Part shown: in pieces, positions 49,864 through 58,745 of the stretch | Numbering within the stretch: position 1 is the first letter of the stretch | How the letters are laid out: each line of letters opens with the position of its first letter | Assembly (NCBI RefSeq): GCF_002209555.1 | Contig: NZ_NJIF01000002.1 | Coordinates: forward strand, 62,001 to 126,000 | Length of the DNA: 64,000 nucleotides | Direction: 5' to 3' | DNA from: Achromobacter insolitus | Lineage (GTDB): Bacteria > Pseudomonadota > Gammaproteobacteria > Burkholderiales > Burkholderiaceae_B | Translations under genes and position numbers: made by a program | Notes under the pieces: model-generated | What the model saw: the letters and a program-made list of their open reading frames with translations, nothing else | The model's database searches: none | Told to the model about the DNA's origin: nothing

Positions 49864-52494
49864 ATGCAAGTCGGCACTGAAAGACAAGCGGGATCCGAAC
49901 TACACGCTTGGCGTCAATTTCTGGCGCGCAGCACCCTCTGGCTAGGCGTTTTGCTGCTGGGCAGCGCCGCGGTTTGCTGGGTTGCCGCCAACTGGCAGGA
50001 CATGACAAAAGTGCAGCGCTTCGCCGGCGTTCAGGGCCTGCTGGCGGTTTGCGCGCTGGCCGCCGCCTGGGCCGGATTGCGCCTGCGGGCCAGTCCCGGC
50101 GTGCGGCGCACCATACCAGGCGCCCTGCTTGCCCTGGCCGGCATTCTGCTCGGCGCACTTCTCGCTTTACTAGGCCAAACTTACCAGACCGGCGCCGATA
50201 CCTGGGAGCTGTTCGCCTGGTGGGCGCTTTTGCTGCTGCCCTGGGCGCTGGCCGCCGGCAGCCAGGCCGTCTGGCTGCTGTGGGCGCTGGTGCTGAATGT
50301 GGCCGTGGCCTTGTGGCTGGGCGAGCGGGTGTTCTCCTGGATGCTGATATTGGGCGGCCCGGGCGTGCCCGGCCTGATGATGGCCGGCTTGAACCTGGTG
50401 CTGCTGCTGGGCTGGGAGCTGGCTGCCCGCCGCTGGCGCGCCAGCACCCTGGTCGGGCCGCGGGTCCTGGCCGCCCTGGCGATCAGCGCGCTGGTGGTGA
50501 CCCAGATGCTTGGCGACTTTCTGGGCCGCGGCCTGGGCCTCTATAACGGCATCGCCTGGGTCGCGGTGACCCTGGGCTTGGGCTTCTATTATCAGAAGGG
50601 CCGGCGCGACCTGGTCATTCTGGCCATGCTGGCCGCCGGCGTCATCTGCGTGTCGCTGCGGGTGGCGGGCGAATGGCTGCTGCGCCTGGAACCCGGCGTG
50701 TGGGCTGCGTTGCCGCTGGCGGCGCTGCTCATGGCCGAAGCCGTCTGGGCCGCGCGCTGGCTGCGCCGGCTGGCCGGCGATCCGCAGGCGGCCGTGGCGC
50801 CCGTCGCGGACGCAGAGCCCGCCGCGGCTTCGGCCGGCAATGCGGTGGACCCGGCGGATACCGGTGCGCCCGTGGCGCAACTTGCCCCCACGCCGACGCC
50901 GCAGTCGGATCCCCCCTGGTATGTGCAATGCCTGCTGGGCCTGAGCGCCTGGCTGTCGACCTTGCTGCTGCTGGTGTTCATCGCCTTTTCGGGCTTCATC
51001 ACCACGGAAGGCGGCGCGCTGGTCGCCGGGCTGGTGCTATGCGCGGCCGGCGTGGCGGTGCTGCGCAGCGACGCCGGCCCGTTCTGGCGCCAGTGCGGCA
51101 CGGCCATGGCCTTCGCCGGGCAGATCCTCATCATCTTCGGGCTGTCCAGTTCGACCTCGTTCGCCAGCGCCTGCGTCTTCGTGCTGCTGATGGCCGCCAC
51201 GATCTACGCCGTGGGCCCCGACGTCATCCTGCGCTTCCTGAGCGGCCTGCTGATCGCCGCGGCGGGGGCGGGCCTGATCTGGCGCGTCCTGTCGCCCGAC
51301 TTGGGCCAGGAGGACCTGCTGGACGCCTGGATGGCCTTCGATGCCTTGCGCGCCACCTTCCTGTGGCTGCCGATCGCCGTGACCGGGGCCTGGGCCACCG
51401 CCGTCATCTTTACCGTCAGCCACCGCCTGGGCGGCAAGCGCGCGCATGCGCTGCAACCGCTGGGCTGGGCGTTCCTGCTTTCGGTGCAAGGCATGGTGTG
51501 GCTGGCTAGCGGTATCTCCATCAAGCAACTGCCCGCCATGTGGCAGCTGAATCCACATACGGCGGTGCTCGTCGCGGCTGGCGCGCTGTTGCCCGTGGCG
51601 GCTGCCTTCGCGGTGCTCTGGCCGCGCCGCCACATGCTGACGCCGGGCGTCACCTGGGGCGTTCCGATCGGCCTGCTGATCCTGTCGTTGTTCTGGCTGC
51701 CCAGTCCCGGCGTCGGCTTTGCGCTGGCCTGGCTGCTGCTGGGCTTCGGGTTGAACCAGTCGCGCGTGGTCGTCTTCGGGGTGATCAGCCTGCTGGCTTA
51801 TCTGGGTGTCTATTATTACCAGCTGGACGTGCCGCTGCTGCAAAAGGCTTTGTGGCTGGGCGGCGCCGCGTTGCTGCTCTTCGTGCTGCGCGCGATGGTG
51901 TGGCTGGTGCCGCGCCTGATGCGCACCTTGCCGCCCAGCCGGCGCGCGCCATTGCCGCCGGTGTCGGCTCCGTTGCGCTGGCGCACGCTGGCCATCCTGG
52001 GCGGTCTGGCGTTGGTGCTCGCGGTCGCCAACGGCGGCATCTGGCAGCGCGAAAAACTGCTGGCCTCGGGCAAGGTGGTCATTCTGGAACTGGCGCCCGT
52101 GGATCCCCGGTCGCTCATGCAGGGGGACTACATGGCGCTGAACTTCGCGGCCAGCCGGGAAGTCACGCGCTTGCGGCTGGGGGGCGAACGTCCCCAGGCC
52201 GAGGAATCGGTCATGGGCTACGAGCCGGATGGCTACGTGATGCTGGTGACTGACGCACGCGGCGTGGGCCAGCCCCTACGCATTCAGCCGGACACGCATC
52301 CGCATACCGAGACGGAAGTGCCATTGCGTTACCGCATCCGTGACAACAGTGTGCGCATCGTGACCAACGCCTATTTCTTCCCGGAAGGCCAGGCCGAGCG
52401 TTATCAGGTCGCCAAATACGGCGAGTTGCGCGTGGCGGAAAACGGCGAGGCGCTGCTCGTCCGGATGCTGGACCAGGACCTCAAGCCGCTGTAG
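49864..52494 (+). CDS. Large membrane protein: DUF2157, DUF4401 and GDYXXLXY domains
   Basis: This 876-residue protein joins domains often found as separate genes. The N-terminal part (~10-300) is DUF2157-like with many helices and the opening [19 protein letters not shown] Pro/Ala-rich linker lies at ~305-350 and a DUF4401-like multi-helix part at ~355-690. The soluble C-terminus (~715-876) contains GDYMALNF at ~755, the motif that names the GDYXXLXY domain. About twenty membrane helices are visible. The function is unknown. Its last 14 bases overlap the end of the convergent gluQ gene. Confidence 0.85.
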   Translation: MQVGTERQAGSELHAWRQFLARSTLWLGVLLLGSAAVCWVAANWQDMTKVQRFAGVQGLLAVCALAAAWAGLRLRASPGVRRTIPGALLALAGILLGALLALLGQTYQTGADTWELFAWWALLLLPWALAAGSQAVWLLWALVLNVAVALWLGERVFSWMLILGGPGVPGLMMAGLNLVLLLGWELAARRWRASTLVGPRVLAALAISALVVTQMLGDFLGRGLGLYNGIAWVAVTLGLGFYYQKGRRDLVILAMLAAGVICVSLRVAGEWLLRLEPGVWAALPLAALLMAEAVWAARWLRRLAGDPQAAVAPVADAEPAAASAGNAVDPADTGAPVAQLAPTPTPQSDPPWYVQCLLGLSAWLSTLLLLVFIAFSGFITTEGGALVAGLVLCAAGVAVLRSDAGPFWRQCGTAMAFAGQILIIFGLSSSTSFASACVFVLLMAATIYAVGPDVILRFLSGLLIAAAGAGLIWRVLSPDLGQEDLLDAWMAFDALRATFLWLPIAVTGAWATAVIFTVSHRLGGKRAHALQPLGWAFLLSVQGMVWLASGISIKQLPAMWQLNPHTAVLVAAGALLPVAAAFAVLWPRRHMLTPGVTWGVPIGLLILSLFWLPSPGVGFALAWLLLGFGLNQSRVVVFGVISLLAYLGVYYYQLDVPLLQKALWLGGAALLLFVLRAMVWLVPRLMRTLPPSRRAPLPPVSAPLRWRTLAILGGLALVLAVANGGIWQREKLLASGKVVILELAPVDPRSLMQGDYMALNFAASREVTRLRLGGERPQAEESVMGYEPDGYVMLVTDARGVGQPLRIQPDTHPHTETEVPLRYRIRDNSVRIVTNAYFFPEGQAERYQVAKYGELRVAENGEALLVRMLDQDLKPL

Positions 52495-53398
52495 CGGCGG
52501 GCAACGGGAAGCGCCGCGCCCACTGCGCGGTGGCTTCGCGCAGGAAATGGCTGGGGTCCGAGGTGTCGATGGCGCCGAAGCCCAGGGCACGCCAGGCGGC
52601 TATCAGCGCCGCCAGGGGCGCGCTGGTGTCGATGGGCGGGGCGCCGTTCTGCTTGGACAGTTTCAGGCCGCTGGCGGGGTCCAGGATCAGCGGCACATGC
52701 AGGTAGCGCACGGGCTGCAGCCCCAGCAGCCGGCCCAGCACGCGCTGGCGCGCGGTGGAGCTCAGCAGATCCGCGCCGCGCACCACATCGGTCACGCCTT
52801 GCGCGGCGTCGTCCACCACCACCGCCAACTGGTAGGCCCACAGGCCGTCGGCCCGCCGCAAGGCGATGTCGCCTACGGCCTGCGCCACGTTCTGTTCCTG
52901 CGGTCCCAGCCAGCGGTCCACGAAATGTTCCACGCCGTCTGGCATTATCACGCGCCAGGCGCGGGCCTGGCGCCCTTCCGGCAGGCCGTGGCGGCAGGTG
53001 CCGGGATATGGGCGCTCGCCGTCGGCGCCGGGGGAGGTCTGGCCGCGCAGCGCCGAATCGGCGATTTCGCGCCGGGTGCAGCCGCAGCCGTAGGTCAGGC
53101 CCTGTGCCATCAGGGAGTCGAAGGCGGCCTGGTAGGCATCGCCGCGGCGCGACTGCCACATGATGTCGCCGTCCCAGACCAGGCCCAGCGCGTTCAACTG
53201 GCCCATGATGACCTCGGCCGCGCCCGGCACCGTGCGCGGCGTGTCCACGTCTTCGATGCGCAGCAGCCAGCGTCCGCCCTGGGCGCGCGCGTCCAGCCAA
53301 CTGGCCAGCGCGGCAACCAGCGAGCCCGCATGCAGCGGGCCGCTGGGGCTGGGGGCAAAGCGGCCGACGTAAATCACGATGGGACGCCCGCGCGGCAT
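52481..53398 (-). CDS. gluQ: Glutamyl-Q tRNA(Asp) synthetase
   Basis: This 305-residue GluRS paralogue attaches glutamate to queuosine 34 of tRNA-Asp and lacks the anticodon-binding domain of GluRS. The ATP-binding HIGH-like segment is [15 protein letters not shown] zinc site CGCTRREI with TCRHG follows, and KLSKQNGAP is the KMSKS-like loop. Its length suits YadB/GluQRS. It follows smg by 45 bases. The ATG at 53398 has the best conserved start ([18 protein letters not shown]). Confidence 0.95.
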   Translation of the reverse strand: MPRGRPIVIYVGRFAPSPSGPLHAGSLVAALASWLDARAQGGRWLLRIEDVDTPRTVPGAAEVIMGQLNALGLVWDGDIMWQSRRGDAYQAAFDSLMAQGLTYGCGCTRREIADSALRGQTSPGADGERPYPGTCRHGLPEGRQARAWRVIMPDGVEHFVDRWLGPQEQNVAQAVGDIALRRADGLWAYQLAVVVDDAAQGVTDVVRGADLLSSTARQRVLGRLLGLQPVRYLHVPLILDPASGLKLSKQNGAPPIDTSAPLAALIAAWRALGFGAIDTSDPSHFLREATAQWARRFPLPAATAA

Positions 53399-53443
53399 TG
53401 CGCGCGGGTATGGGCAAGCGGCATCAAGCGACGGAGATGCCGG

Positions 53444-53902
53444 TCAGTGCAGCAAGCGCGTGCCGTCTTCGTCCAGCAGCTCTTCCAGGACCAGATTGTC
53501 GATCTCGGCTTCCTGGCTCCAGAGAACCATGAGGGCGATGATCTTGATCTTGGACAGCGGCACGGGCGTTTCGGGCGAAGCCAAGCCCCGGTCGATGACG
53601 ATCTCGCGCAGCGGCGCGGGCAGCACGCCCGCCGATTCCAGGAAGGCGATGAAGCCGATGGATTCGGTGCCGAGCTGCTGATATTCGTTGTCGGTGTAGA
53701 TCCGGGTGCCAGTGGCGGGAGCCTGGGCGAGATCGACGCAACGTTCGGTGGTTTCGGCCAGGCCATACAGCCAGCCGAGCGCGTCGTCGATGTCTTCGTG
53801 CTCGAAACCGGCGGCGGCGAGCCGCTTTGCGAGCACGTCGGCCGCAGGACAGGCTTGCGGCGTGTAGTAATTCTCGTACAGATAAACCAGGATATCGAAC
53901 AT
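53444..53902 (-). CDS. smg: Smg family protein (DUF494)
   Basis: This 152-residue protein matches Smg: MFDILVYLYENYYTPQACP start, DALGWLYGLAE at ~43 and GFIAFLESAGVLPAPLREIVIDR near 90. ALMVLWSQ and EELLDEDG complete the family pattern. Smg is of unknown biochemical role and normally lies near dprA and topA; here its partner is gluQ, with topB 3 kb on. It is the first gene of a two-gene unit with gluQ. Confidence 0.93.
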   Translation of the reverse strand: MFDILVYLYENYYTPQACPAADVLAKRLAAAGFEHEDIDDALGWLYGLAETTERCVDLAQAPATGTRIYTDNEYQQLGTESIGFIAFLESAGVLPAPLREIVIDRGLASPETPVPLSKIKIIALMVLWSQEAEIDNLVLEELLDEDGTRLLH

Positions 53903-54090
53903 ATGGCGCAGTTTTGTGCCTGTTTGCACAGTCGGCCCGCATATCGGCAGACCAGCAAACATGAATTTTACTTTACGCTGATTTATAGGGCCGGGCAACC
54001 GGCCGGAAGGTGGAATGTTGTATGGCGTCACCCCGCCGCAACAGGTCCGCATTTTCGCCCTAAATGCTGCCAATATTCATGATTCAACAT

Positions 54091-54127
54091 AAAAAGGGGC
54101 GGACTTTTGGGGTCCGCCCCTTTTTTT
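54091..54127. terminator. Strong bidirectional intrinsic terminator
   Basis: GGGGCGGAC pairs with GTCCGCCCC around TTTTGGG, flanked by AAAAA on the left and TTTTTTT on the right. It lies 16 bases after the TRAP permease stop (minus strand) and 189 bp before the smg start, so it mainly ends the TRAP transcript. Confidence 0.92.
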
Positions 54128-54142
54128 ATGCGGCTGGATCCG

Positions 54143-56167
54143 TCAAGCGGTCTTGGGCGCGTTCTCCAGCTTCAGTTGCGCCAGCTGGCGCATGAAGACC
54201 GGGATGCAGATCGCCAGCCCGACCAGGCCGCTGGTCAGGCCCGGCAGGATCGTCAGCAAGGCGCCGATGGTGCACAGCCAGCGCTCCCAGCTCTTCATGC
54301 CCACCAGCATGTAGCGCGAGAACGCCGCCGACAGCAGCACCAGGCCGACCATGCAGCCAAACAGCGTGACGAAGAAGTCGTACCAGGTGAAGCCCTGCAC
54401 CGAAATCAGCAATGACGGCGAAAACACGAACACGAAGGGCACGATCAGCTTGGTGATGCCCAGCCTGAAGGCCGTGTTGCCCGTCTTGAACGGATCGCTG
54501 CCCGCCATGCCGGCCGCCGCATAGGCCGCCAGCGCCACGGGTGGCGTGATGTCCGCCAGGATGCCGAAATAGAACACGAAGAAGTGCGCTGCGATGGGCT
54601 GCACCCCCAGCTGGACCAGCGTGGGGGCGGCCACGGCCACCATGATCAGGTAGTTGGCAGTGGTGGGAATGCCACAACCCATCAGGATGCAGACGATACC
54701 GGTCATGATGAGCGCCGCGATCAGCGTGAGCGTCTGCATATTGGCGATGGCGTCCGGAATCACCGTGGCCGCGCCGCCTGCGATCGCCTGGGCGGCCGAG
54801 ATCACGATGTACGAGATCTTGAAGCCCACGCCCGTCAGCGTCACCACGCCGATCACGATGCCTACCGTGCCCGCCGCCGCGCCCACCGCCAGCGCGTACT
54901 TGGCCCCGGTTTCGAAGGCTTCGTACAGGTCGCGCCAGCGCAGCCGCTGGAACGGATTCAGCAGGCCCACGATGATGCAGCCCGTGATGCCGGCAAACGC
55001 CGCCAGGTAGGGTGTGCGGCCGCTGGCCAGCACGCCGATCAGCAGGATCAGCGGGATCAGCGTGGGCCAGCGCATCTTGAACGATTGCTTGAGCTTGGGC
55101 ATTTCTTCTTCGGTGAGCCCGCGCAGGCCCTCGCGCTTGGCCTCGAAGTGCACCTGCATGAACATGCCGAAGAAATACAGGAAGGCCGGGAAGATGCCCG
55201 CGATCGCGATCTGCTGGTACGGAATGCCCAGGAATTCGATCATCAGGAAGGCCGCGGCGCCCATGATGGGCGGGGTAATCTGCCCGCCCGTGCTGCTGGC
55301 GGCTTCCACGCCAGCAGCGAAGTGTCGCGGGTAGCCGATGCGGATCATGGCGGGGATGGTCAGCGAACCCACCGTGACGGCGTTGGCTACCGACGAGCCC
55401 GACAGCATGCCAAACATGGCCGAGCCGAACACCGATACCTTCGCCGGGCCGCCGGCATAGCGTCCGGCGATGGTGGAAGCGACGTCCAGGAACAGCTGTC
55501 CCAGGCCAATGCGGGTCGCGAGCACGCCGAATAGCACGAAGTGGAACACATAGGTCGCCACCACCCCCACCGCCACGCCATACACGCCTTGGCTGGTCAG
55601 GTACATGTGGTTGACGATCTGGGACCAGTTATTACCCGCGTGTTGCAGCAGTCCAGGGAAATACGGACCGAACATGGCGTAGGCCATGAATACCAGCGCA
55701 ATGATGGGCAACGGCCAGCCCATGGCGCGCCGCGTCGCTTCCAGCAGGCCGATCAGCAGGATCGAGCCCATGAACACGTCAATGGGCAGCGGATTGCCGA
55801 CGCGGAAGGCCAGATCCTCGAAGATGTACGGGATATACAGCACCGACAGGGCCAGTGCGATCGCGATGATCCAGTCGTACAGCGGAATGCCGCCGGGTGC
55901 GTACCAGGTGGACTTGGGCTCGCGCGTGTAATGCGACTTGGAAAAACCAAAGACCAGGAAAATCAGGCTCAGCACGAAGGCCAGGTGGACCCCCCGGTGC
56001 GTGGCCTCGCGCAGCAGGCCGAAGCCAGCCGTGTAGTAGTGGAAGATCGAAAGCGTGACCAACAGGCCGGAGACGATCCAGGTAGCTGTCTTGTCCAGCG
56101 GCCGGAAGCGGATTTCCGAGTCGTATTTCTCCGCCAACTGCTGGGTTTTTTCGTGATCTATTTCCAT
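54143..56167 (-). CDS. TRAP transporter permease, fused 4TM/12TM subunits
   Basis: This 674-residue inner-membrane protein fuses the small DctQ-like part (~30-190) to the large DctM-like part (~200-640). GRYAGGPAKVSVFGSAMFGMLSGS and ASSTGGQITPPIMGAAAFLM are the family's key segments near 215-270, with a second copy of the inverted structure containing CILMGCGIPTTANYLI near 510. It is the usual partner of TAXI-type receptors, and one is encoded 215 bp upstream. It uses an ion gradient, not ATP, to import an organic acid or amino acid. Confidence 0.93.
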   Translation of the reverse strand: MEIDHEKTQQLAEKYDSEIRFRPLDKTATWIVSGLLVTLSIFHYYTAGFGLLREATHRGVHLAFVLSLIFLVFGFSKSHYTREPKSTWYAPGGIPLYDWIIAIALALSVLYIPYIFEDLAFRVGNPLPIDVFMGSILLIGLLEATRRAMGWPLPIIALVFMAYAMFGPYFPGLLQHAGNNWSQIVNHMYLTSQGVYGVAVGVVATYVFHFVLFGVLATRIGLGQLFLDVASTIAGRYAGGPAKVSVFGSAMFGMLSGSSVANAVTVGSLTIPAMIRIGYPRHFAAGVEAASSTGGQITPPIMGAAAFLMIEFLGIPYQQIAIAGIFPAFLYFFGMFMQVHFEAKREGLRGLTEEEMPKLKQSFKMRWPTLIPLILLIGVLASGRTPYLAAFAGITGCIIVGLLNPFQRLRWRDLYEAFETGAKYALAVGAAAGTVGIVIGVVTLTGVGFKISYIVISAAQAIAGGAATVIPDAIANMQTLTLIAALIMTGIVCILMGCGIPTTANYLIMVAVAAPTLVQLGVQPIAAHFFVFYFGILADITPPVALAAYAAAGMAGSDPFKTGNTAFRLGITKLIVPFVFVFSPSLLISVQGFTWYDFFVTLFGCMVGLVLLSAAFSRYMLVGMKSWERWLCTIGALLTILPGLTSGLVGLAICIPVFMRQLAQLKLENAPKTA

Positions 56168-56314
56168 CGCGGTGATTCTCAGGATGATTCAACAAGCAGG
56201 GCCGCTCATGGCGGCCCTACTCAGTTGCAGCGCAGGCATACGCACTTCAATTTGGCTCCCGCGCCACGCGGCACGTCGGCCGCATTACCTCATCGCCCCC
56301 AGCGCGGCCGTGTG

Positions 56315-56382
56315 GATCCGGCTCTGCCGGTCCACTGCGGCGCCCCTTGAGGGGGGGCGCCGCAGGCGCCTCGGGGGTGGGC
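56315..56382 (-). repeat. Dispersed intergenic repeat, copy 2
   Basis: This 68-bp copy aligns with the one at 26386-26453. Here it directly abuts the stop of the TAXI receptor gene on the minus strand, and separates it from the permease gene. GCGCCCCTTGAGGGGGGGCGC and GGCGCCTCG can form hairpins. The matching 3' position of both copies suggests a role in ending or processing transporter transcripts. Confidence 0.75.
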
Positions 56383-57345
56383 CTACTTCAGCAAGCCAAT
56401 TTCCTTGTAGAACTTCTCGGCGCCCGGGTGGAACGGAATGCCGGCGCCCTTGATCGCGTTGTCGCGGGTAATGAGTTTGCCCTTGGCGTGGCCGTTATCG
56501 AGGGTCTTGCGGGTGGCGTCGCTGTACAGGGCCTTGGTGACGTCGTACACCACTTGTTCCGGCAGCTTGGCCGAGGTGACCATCTGTGCGTTGACCGAAA
56601 TGGTCTTCACTTCACCCACGTTCTGGTAGGTATTGGCCGCGATGGTGTCGGGAGTGAAGAACTCCTGTTTGGCGCGCAGCGCATCGATCTCGGGGCCGAC
56701 CAACGGCACGATTTCGATACCGGCGCCGCTGGACGCCAGTTCGGCGATGGCGCCTGCGGGGGCACCGCCCACGAAGAAGAATGCATCCAGTCCGCCATCC
56801 TTGAGCTTGTCGCCCGCCTGGTTAGGCTTCAGGTATTCGGCCTTGATGTCCTTGTCGGTCATGCCGTAGGCGCCCAGGATCAGGCGCACGTCGACCAGGG
56901 TGCCGGAGCCCGGCTCGTCCATGGACACGCGCTTGCCCTTGAGGTCGGCCACGCTCTTGATGCCTGCGCCTTTGCGCGCCACCAAGTGGATGCTCTCCGG
57001 GTACAGCGTGGCGATCAGGCGCAGGTCTTGGGCCTTGGGCTTGCCTTCGAAGGTGCCGGTGCCGCTGTAGGCCCAGAAAGCCACGTCGGATTGCGTGAAG
57101 CCGGCTTCGAAGGAGCCCCCCATGATGCCGTTGATGTTCGCCACCGACCCATTGGAGGCAACCGCCGTGGCGACCAGCTTGCCCGGTTGGGACACCGCGT
57201 TGGCGATGATGCCGCCAATCGGGTAGTAAGTGCCGGCCGTGCCGCCGGTGCCGATGCGGAAGAATTGCTGCGCCTGCGCAGTGCCGACGGCGCCGACGGC
57301 GGCAACCGCGAGGGTCAGGGTGGTGATCCAGTGCTTCAGTTTCAT
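56383..57345 (-). CDS. TAXI family TRAP transporter solute-binding protein
   Basis: This 320-residue receptor has a signal peptide (KHWITTLTLAVAAVGAVGTAQA) cut near 24. RIGTGGTAGTYYPIGG is the diagnostic TAXI opening, and GKRVSMDEPGSGTLVDVRLI and GLDAFFFVGGAPAGAI follow. The family binds glutamate, glutamine or other organic acids. It starts the transporter unit and is divergent from the D-threonine aldolase gene, with several inverted repeats between them. Confidence 0.93.
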   Translation of the reverse strand: MKLKHWITTLTLAVAAVGAVGTAQAQQFFRIGTGGTAGTYYPIGGIIANAVSQPGKLVATAVASNGSVANINGIMGGSFEAGFTQSDVAFWAYSGTGTFEGKPKAQDLRLIATLYPESIHLVARKGAGIKSVADLKGKRVSMDEPGSGTLVDVRLILGAYGMTDKDIKAEYLKPNQAGDKLKDGGLDAFFFVGGAPAGAIAELASSGAGIEIVPLVGPEIDALRAKQEFFTPDTIAANTYQNVGEVKTISVNAQMVTSAKLPEQVVYDVTKALYSDATRKTLDNGHAKGKLITRDNAIKGAGIPFHPGAEKFYKEIGLLK

Positions 57346-57389
57346 GCGGGCTTCTCCGTGATTTTGCTGACGGTATGAATGTTGTTTCG

Positions 57390-57423
57390 TTTTTGCCGGA
57401 ACGCATCGCGGCACCGGCAAAAA
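57390..57423. promoter_or_regulatory. 10-bp inverted repeat in the divergent region
   Basis: Perfect arms TTTTTGCCGG and CCGGCAAAAA are separated by 14 bases and start 45 bp before the TAXI receptor gene. It could be an operator or a hairpin ending antisense transcription. Confidence 0.4.
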
Positions 57424-57470
57424 CGCGCCTCCCCTCGGGGGCTTTCTTTATGATGAAATTCTGTCATGCC

Positions 57471-57517
57471 CACCCCCTGTAGCCAATGATTACAGGGCTA
57501 TCGTTTTCCAGGGGGTG
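57471..57517. promoter_or_regulatory. Overlapping inverted repeats upstream of D-threonine aldolase
   Basis: The arms CACCCCCTG (57471-57479) and CAGGGGGTG (57509-57517) are perfect. Inside, CCCTGTA (57475-57481) pairs with TACAGGG (57491-57497). The two alternatives share the CCCTG bases, so they compete as RNA or overlap as DNA sites. They lie 83 bp or more before the aldolase start. GGTTATG occurs twice between them and the gene. Confidence 0.4.
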
Positions 57518-57599
57518 ACATCGCCCAAGGTTATGGGTGGTCCCGCTTTGGTTATGTGTGCGGTTACATCCCTGCAGTGCTGATAACGGAGTTGCCAAG

Positions 57600-58739
57600 A
57601 TGTCCCAGGAAGTCATACGCGGCATAGCGCTGCCCCCCGCCGCCCAGCCGGGCGATCCCCTCGCCCGCGTCGATACGCCCAGCCTGGCGTTGGACCTGAC
57701 GGCCTTCGACGCCAACCTGCGCGCCATGCAAGCCTGGGCGGACCGCCACGAAGTGGCCTTGCGGCCGCACGCCAAGGCGCACAAATGCCCGCAGATCGCG
57801 CTGCGGCAGGTGGCCCTGGGCGCGCGCGGCATCTGCTGCCAGAAGGTCAGCGAGGCCCTGCCTTTCGTGGCCGCGGGCATCCGCGACATCCATATCAGCA
57901 ACGAGGTGGTGGGCCCCGCCAAGATGACGCTGCTGGGTCAGCTGGCGCGTGCCGCCAAGATCAGCGTCTGCGTGGACAGCGCCCAGAACCTGGCGCAACT
58001 GTCGGCCGCCATGGTGCAGGCTGGCGTTGAAATCGACGTGCTGGTGGAAGTCGACGTCGGCCAGGGCCGCTGCGGCGTGTCCGACGACGCCACGGTGTTG
58101 GCGCTGGCGCAGCAGGCGCGCGCCTTGCCGGGCCTGAATTTCGCGGGGCTGCAGGCATACCACGGTTCAGTGCAGCACTACCGCACGCGCGAAGAACGCG
58201 CCACGGTATCCCGACAGGCCGCGCGCATTGCCGCGTCCTATGCACAGCTGCTGCGCGAAAGCGGCATCGCCTGCGACACCATTACCGGGGGCGGCACGGG
58301 CAGCGTGGAGTTCGATGCGGCCAGTGGCGTCTATACGGAATTGCAGGCGGGTTCCTATGCCTTCATGGATGGCGATTACGGCGCCAACGAATGGGGTGGT
58401 CCGCTCAATTTCCAGAACAGCCTGTTCCTGCTGTCCACCGTGATGAGCACGCCGACGCCTGACCGCGTGGTGCTGGACGCGGGCCTAAAGTCGGCCTCGG
58501 CTGAATGCGGCCCGCCCGCCGTCTACGGCGAATCCGGCCTGACCTGCATCGCCATCAATGACGAGCACAGCGTGGTGCGCGTGGAAGCTGGCGCCGCCGC
58601 GCCCGCCCTGGGCAGCGTGCTGCGCCTGGTACCCGCGCACGTGGATCCCACCTTCAATCTGCATGACGGCCTGGTGGTGTTCAAGGACGGGGTGGTGCAG
58701 GACATCTGGGAGATTTCCGCGCGCGGTTTCTCGCGCTGA
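57600..58739 (+). CDS. dta: D-threonine aldolase (metal- and PLP-dependent, fold type III)
   Basis: This 379-residue enzyme cleaves D-threonine and other D-beta-hydroxy amino acids to glycine and an aldehyde. Lys59 in RPHAKAHK is the PLP lysine. His347 and Asp349 in VPAHVDPTF are the metal ligands. I recall these exact residues for the Alcaligenes (Achromobacter) xylosoxidans enzyme, and the length agrees. A DSD1-type 3-hydroxy-D-aspartate aldolase is the main alternative. ATG 57600 is used; an in-frame ATG at 57537 would add 21 poorly conserved residues. It is divergent from a TAXI TRAP transporter, which may import its substrate. Confidence 0.9.
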   Translation: MSQEVIRGIALPPAAQPGDPLARVDTPSLALDLTAFDANLRAMQAWADRHEVALRPHAKAHKCPQIALRQVALGARGICCQKVSEALPFVAAGIRDIHISNEVVGPAKMTLLGQLARAAKISVCVDSAQNLAQLSAAMVQAGVEIDVLVEVDVGQGRCGVSDDATVLALAQQARALPGLNFAGLQAYHGSVQHYRTREERATVSRQAARIAASYAQLLRESGIACDTITGGGTGSVEFDAASGVYTELQAGSYAFMDGDYGANEWGGPLNFQNSLFLLSTVMSTPTPDRVVLDAGLKSASAECGPPAVYGESGLTCIAINDEHSVVRVEAGAAAPALGSVLRLVPAHVDPTFNLHDGLVVFKDGVVQDIWEISARGFSR

Positions 58740-58745
58740 GCCGTG

